NCBI GenBank assembly: GCA_900544385.1
Contig: UQVD01000088.1
Span: forward strand, 1-7,951
Length of the DNA: 7,951 nucleotides
Reading direction: 5' to 3'
From: an uncultured Collinsella sp.
GTDB taxonomy: Bacteria; Actinomycetota; Coriobacteriia; Coriobacteriales; Coriobacteriaceae
The position numbers and the translations under genes were made by a program. A model generated the notes under the pieces. That model saw nothing but the letters and a program-made list of their open reading frames with translations. It was not told the DNA's origin and made no database searches. Shown here in pieces: positions 5,505 to 7,951 of this stretch. Each line of letters opens with the position of its first letter. Positions within the stretch are counted from its first letter, which is position 1.

Positions 5505-6164
5505 ATGAAAAACGTTCTGTGCTTTGGCGACAGCAATACCTACGGCTATGATCCGGCGGGCATGCGCGACGGCACCGCGGTACGCTATGCGCACGATGTG
5601 CGCTGGTGCGGTGTGGCCCAGCGCGACCTGGGCGAGGGCTGGCACGTGATTGAGGAAGGCCTCAACGGCCGCACGACGGTACGCGACGACATGTGCCATC
5701 TGGACACTAATCTCAACGGCATCCGCGCGTTACCGATGCTGCTCGAGGCTCATAAGCCGCTGGATGCGATCGTGATTATGCTGGGCACCAACGACTGCAA
5801 GACGGTCTTTAGCGTGGGGGCTGCCGATATCGCTGACGGTGCCATGGCGCTGATTCGCACCGTCCGCGCGTTTCCCTGGACCGAAGCCGCGCCCTGCCCG
5901 CGTATTCTGCTGATGGCGCCTATCAAGATTAAACCGCAGATCGCCGATGTGTACATGACCGACTTTGACGAGCGCTCCGTCGAGGCCTCGGAGCATTTTG
6001 CCGAATACTATGCGTATGCTGCTAAACAGTTTGGCTGCGACTTTTTGAATGCCGCTGATTTTGCCGAGCCGGGCGATATCGATTATCTGCACATGATGCC
6101 CGAAAGCCACGAGAGCCTGGGCCACGCCGTGGCAGCCAAGCTCCAAGAGATGCTCGGAGAGTAG
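5505..6164 (+). CDS. SGNH/GDSL-family esterase (arylesterase-like)
   Basis: A 219-residue hydrolase of the SGNH superfamily, which cleaves or transfers acyl groups on ester substrates by a Ser-His-Asp triad. All four blocks are visible: block I CFGDSNTYGY with nucleophile S10; block II EEGLNGRT with oxyanion G55; block III MLGTND with N96; block V DYLH with D193 and H196. The run FGDSNTYGYDP, RWCGV, VIEEGLNGRTT and IMLGTNDCK closely resembles, from memory, the Mycobacterium smegmatis arylesterase/acyltransferase subgroup, and the length is typical. There is no signal peptide, so it is cytoplasmic. The start at 5505 has AGAGGAAGG 7 bases upstream. The substrate is unknown; a small aryl or acetyl ester would fit the subgroup. 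Confidence 0.92.
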   Translation: MKNVLCFGDSNTYGYDPAGMRDGTAVRYAHDVRWCGVAQRDLGEGWHVIEEGLNGRTTVRDDMCHLDTNLNGIRALPMLLEAHKPLDAIVIMLGTNDCKTVFSVGAADIADGAMALIRTVRAFPWTEAAPCPRILLMAPIKIKPQIADVYMTDFDERSVEASEHFAEYYAYAAKQFGCDFLNAADFAEPGDIDYLHMMPESHESLGHAVAAKLQEMLGE

Positions 6165-6219
6165 CGCGACCCAAAGCAGTACAGAAGTTCCCCTTGCGAC
6201 GGCTTGTTTCGTTGATTTG

Positions 6220-6435
6220 TCTTGATCTGTAACAGTTGTAAGGCCGAAAACGGGCTAGATGTTACAGATTAAGATTATCTAGGTCGATATCGGTCGTTTG
6301 TCTCGATCTGTAACATCTAGGGTCGATTTTGCCGAGTTACCGTTACACATCGAGATTATCTTCTCAGTGGAATTTGGATGTCTCGATTTGTAACAGGTGG
6401 GCCGAAAAATGGACTCTAACTGTTACAGATTGAGA
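6220..6435. repeat. Regular array of three 55-bp palindromic repeats
   Basis: Three elements, each exactly 55 bp (6220-6274, 6301-6355, 6381-6435), consist of a 15-bp arm, 25 bases and an inverted 15-bp arm. The arm consensus is TCTCGATCTGTAACA. The six arms start at 6220, 6260, 6301, 6341, 6381 and 6421, so arms of alternating orientation recur every 40-41 bases, and gaps between elements (26 and 25 bases) equal the loops inside them. Loops 1 and 3 share GGCCGAAAA; loop 2 has GGTCGATTTTGCCG. TTATC follows elements 1 and 2. Arms pair 13-14 of 15, and several differences are G-T compatible. There is no ORF in the region. It may be a REP/MITE-like family, an operator array or structured RNA. 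Confidence 0.9.
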
Positions 6436-6446
6436 TGTTTGTGGGA

Positions 6447-6484
6447 ACCACCGCAAAGGTGCCTGTCCCCTTTGCGGCGGTTTT
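6447..6484. repeat. REP-like hairpin, possible terminator between convergent genes
   Basis: CCGCAAAGG (6451-6459) pairs perfectly with CCTTTGCGG (6469-6477) around the loop TGCCTGTCC, and flanking ACC/GGT extends the stem past one mismatch. On the plus strand it is followed by CGGTTTT, a weak T-run; on the minus strand no T-run follows. It lies between the esterase and thiD 3' ends, 13 bases past the thiD stop, so a terminator role is plausible but sub-optimal. The GGTGCCTGTCCCC core resembles intergenic repeats I recall from many bacterial genomes; I could not check this. Confidence 0.6.
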
Positions 6485-6496
6485 GGGCTGCGAATC

Positions 6497-7327
6497 TTAA
6501 TACTGCCACATGTGGTTGACAGGGCCGGAGCCTTTGCCCATGTTCAGGCCGGCGGCCAGAGCGCCGGTTAGGTAGGCCTTGCCGGCGTTGACGGCGTCGG
6601 CAAGATCCATGCCCTGGGCCAGCGCGCAGGCGATGGCGGACGAGAGTGTGCAGCCGGTGCCGTGTGTGTTGTCGGTCTCGATGCGCTTGTGGCGGAACCA
6701 CGTGGTGAGTGGATCTCTCAGATGGTTGCCCTCGTCATCGAGCGGCGCGGGTTCGGCCAGTACATCGTTGGCCTCGTTGACAAGATGCCCACCCTTAACG
6801 AGGGATGCGCAACCAAAGCGGCGGGTGAGGAGCATGGCAGCATTTTGCTGCGTACGCTCGGAGTCAACCTCGTAGTCGAGCAGGGCCATGGCCTCGGGAA
6901 TATTGGGCGTGATAACCGTCGCTAGCGGGAACAGGCGGCGGGTGAGCGCCTCGGCGGCATCTTCGGCAATCAGCCGCGCGCCCGAGGTGGCGACCATGAC
7001 GGGGTCGACGACCACGTTCGTTGCGTTCCAGGCGCTCAAGCGGTCGGCGATGACTTCGATAATCTCGACAGAAGAAACCATGCCGATCTTGACGGCGCTC
7101 GGGCGGATATCGTCAAAAACGGCGTCAATTTGCGCGGCTACGATATCTGGCGAGATATCCTGTACGGCGGTGACGCCCAAGGTGTTCTGTGCGGTGATAG
7201 CAGTGATGGCCGTCTCGGCATACAGGCGGTGCGCCGTGATGGTCTTGATGTCGGCCTGAATGCCGGCGCCACCGCTGGAGTCGGATCCTGCGATGGATAG
7301 AACGGCAGGTACCTTACTGCGATCCAT
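6497..7327 (-). CDS. thiD: Hydroxymethylpyrimidine/phosphomethylpyrimidine kinase
   Basis: A 276-residue ribokinase-fold kinase that phosphorylates HMP to HMP-P and then HMP-PP for thiamine synthesis in the cytoplasm. Visible motifs: AGSDSSGGAGIQADIKT (13-29), the substrate-side glycine-rich signature; AQNTLGV (46-52); VDPVMVATSGARL (107-119); and NTHGTGCTLSSAIA (220-233), the anion-hole motif with C226. Length and motif order match ThiD, with no fused ThiE or TenA domain. The start at 7327 has AAGGGAG 6 bases upstream; the stop is TAA at 6497-6499. It lies 182 bases downstream of thiC on the same strand. The pair shares the HMP branch and may be co-transcribed, though an inverted repeat and a TATAAT in the gap leave room for separate control. 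Confidence 0.96.
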   Translation of the reverse strand: MDRSKVPAVLSIAGSDSSGGAGIQADIKTITAHRLYAETAITAITAQNTLGVTAVQDISPDIVAAQIDAVFDDIRPSAVKIGMVSSVEIIEVIADRLSAWNATNVVVDPVMVATSGARLIAEDAAEALTRRLFPLATVITPNIPEAMALLDYEVDSERTQQNAAMLLTRRFGCASLVKGGHLVNEANDVLAEPAPLDDEGNHLRDPLTTWFRHKRIETDNTHGTGCTLSSAIACALAQGMDLADAVNAGKAYLTGALAAGLNMGKGSGPVNHMWQY

Positions 7328-7373
7328 GTTCGCTCCCTTGTTCGGTCGGAATCAAATGGGTCTTTAAGCCAGC

Positions 7374-7414
7374 ATTATAAAGATGCCCGGGCCGACTCTA
7401 TGCCGAACCCGGGC
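7374..7414 (-). promoter_or_regulatory. Inverted repeat and TATAAT box in the thiC-thiD gap
   Basis: On the minus strand, GCCCGGG (7414-7408) and CCCGGGC (7391-7385) form a perfect 7-bp stem around 16 bases and are followed by ATCTTTATAATG. This can be read as a weak terminator after thiC with a poor T-run. It also contains a perfect TATAAT (7379-7374), a possible -10 for thiD about 47 bases before its start codon; no -35 match was found at 16-18 bases. The hairpin would occupy the spacer and -35 region, so the two readings compete. Confidence 0.4.
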
Positions 7415-7509
7415 GGGCGATGCAATCTTTACGCAAATGTAAGCAAATGTTCACACGTTAACAATTGACAGGCGCCAGCTCGTCGCCAGAAGCGGCCGCA
7501 GCGACAGGG

Positions 7510-7930
7510 CTAGTCCTCCATGCCGAGGTCGATCGTGGTGCCCTCGAAGATCTTGTTGACGGTGCGGACGGCGCACATCTTGCCGCACATGGTGCAAGTG
7601 CCCTCGGTGGCGGCGGGAGACTCCTCGTAGCGCTTCTTGCCCGTAACCGGGTCGAGCGCGCACTTCCACATGGCGTCCCAGTCGAGCTTGCGGCGTGCCT
7701 GGCCCATCTTGTCGTCCATGTCGCGGGCGTGGGGCACCTTTTTGGCGATATCGGCAGCGTGTGCGGCGATCTTGGTGGCCATGAGGCCATCGAGCACGTC
7801 CTGGGCGTTGGGCAGGCACAGGTGCTCGGCCGGTGTCACGTAGCACAGGAAGTCGGCACCGGAGCTGGCGGAGATGGCGCCGCCGATGGCAGCGGTGATG
7901 TGGTCGTAACCCACGCCGATATCGGTCACC
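7510..7930 (-). CDS. thiC: Phosphomethylpyrimidine synthase ThiC, C-terminal part (partial)
   Basis: The last 139 residues of ThiC, the radical-SAM-type enzyme that rearranges aminoimidazole ribotide into HMP phosphate. The fragment reads VTDIGVGYDHITAAIGG, a ThiC hallmark, then FLCYVTPAEHLCLPN, ATKIAAHAADIAKKVP, and the C-terminal cluster CTMCGKMC (7573-7596) that binds the 4Fe-4S cluster. The cysteine spacing here is CX2CX3C, one residue shorter than the CX2CX4C of E. coli-type ThiC; I believe the short form occurs in clostridial and archaeal enzymes. The stop is TAG at 7510-7512. The gene runs off the contig: bases beyond 7930 are adapter, so an apparent start at 7947 is false. Most of the gene and any TPP riboswitch upstream of it lie outside this window. 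Confidence 0.96.
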
Positions 7931-7951
7931 CTGTCTCTTATACACATCTCC
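7931..7951. other. Nextera/Tn5 transposase adapter left at the contig end
   Basis: CTGTCTCTTATACACATCT at 7931-7949 is the 19-bp Tn5 mosaic-end sequence used in Nextera libraries, and the following CC continues the standard adapter. It interrupts thiC in mid-gene. Read on the minus strand it encodes the well-known artefact peptides MCIRDR and MYKRQ, which here head two open frames. It is sequencing contamination, not genome. Confidence 0.97.

Noticed and set aside
6220..6435. CRISPR array
   Set aside because: The repeats are 15 bp, alternate in orientation and differ by up to two bases, and spacers share sequence (GGCCGAAAA in two); true CRISPR repeats are longer and all in one direction, and no cas gene is present.
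7328..7509. TPP riboswitch between thiC and thiD
   Set aside because: No CTGAGA-type or other thi-box core is visible; if a riboswitch exists it should lie upstream of thiC, outside the window.
7451..7947. ThiC-region frames beginning MCIRDR or MYKRQ
   Set aside because: The starts are translated adapter; only the frame that continues as VTDIGVGYDH is ThiC, and it has no real start in this window.

Overview
The window looks like a piece of a high-GC actinobacterial chromosome of the class Coriobacteriia, most likely a gut Collinsella. This is inferred from protein character, gene content and intergenic repeat style; no rRNA or other marker gene is present. The right edge is a draft-assembly contig end: the last 21 bases (7931-7951) are a Nextera/Tn5 sequencing adapter, not genome.

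Layout, left to right. (1) Positions 1-57 are the last codons of an unidentified plus-strand gene, closed by a strong terminator (85-114). (2) A minus-strand nitroreductase-family gene (225-755) has its own strong terminator (140-177) and three heptamers in helical phase in its upstream region. (3) A long nested palindrome (920-1043) separates it from a minus-strand phosphate-uptake operon: a PiT-type transporter (1732-2781) followed by its DUF47/PhoU-like accessory protein (1042-1665). (4) A divergent intergenic region (2782-3031) leads into plus-strand genes: a small conserved hypothetical protein (3032-3370), a Bax-inhibitor-1/YetJ family membrane protein (3454-4149), a TIGR02452-type poly(ADP-ribose) glycohydrolase-like protein (4287-5420) and an SGNH/GDSL esterase (5505-6164). 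The last three are separated by intrinsic terminators, so they look like separately controlled units rather than one operon. (5) The gap 6165-6496 holds a regular repeat array and a REP-like hairpin. (6) Minus-strand thiamine pyrimidine genes close the window: thiD (6497-7327) downstream of the 3' part of thiC (7510-7930). ThiC makes HMP phosphate and ThiD phosphorylates it to the pyrophosphate.

The signals most worth a second look are these. An array at 6220-6435 carries six 15-bp arms, alternating in orientation, one every 40-41 bp. The glycohydrolase-like protein has its GGG-X7-QE signature intact but an alanine where the catalytic glutamate of the QEE motif is expected, and an Ala/Glu/Pro-rich insertion splits its N-terminal part from the core. 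A palindrome with a perfect 26-bp stem sits beside the phosphate operon. The adapter at the contig end creates false protein starts. I did not find a convincing new multi-gene defence or metabolic system; the genes are mostly core-type functions, and the novelty lies in the repeats and the glycohydrolase-like protein.
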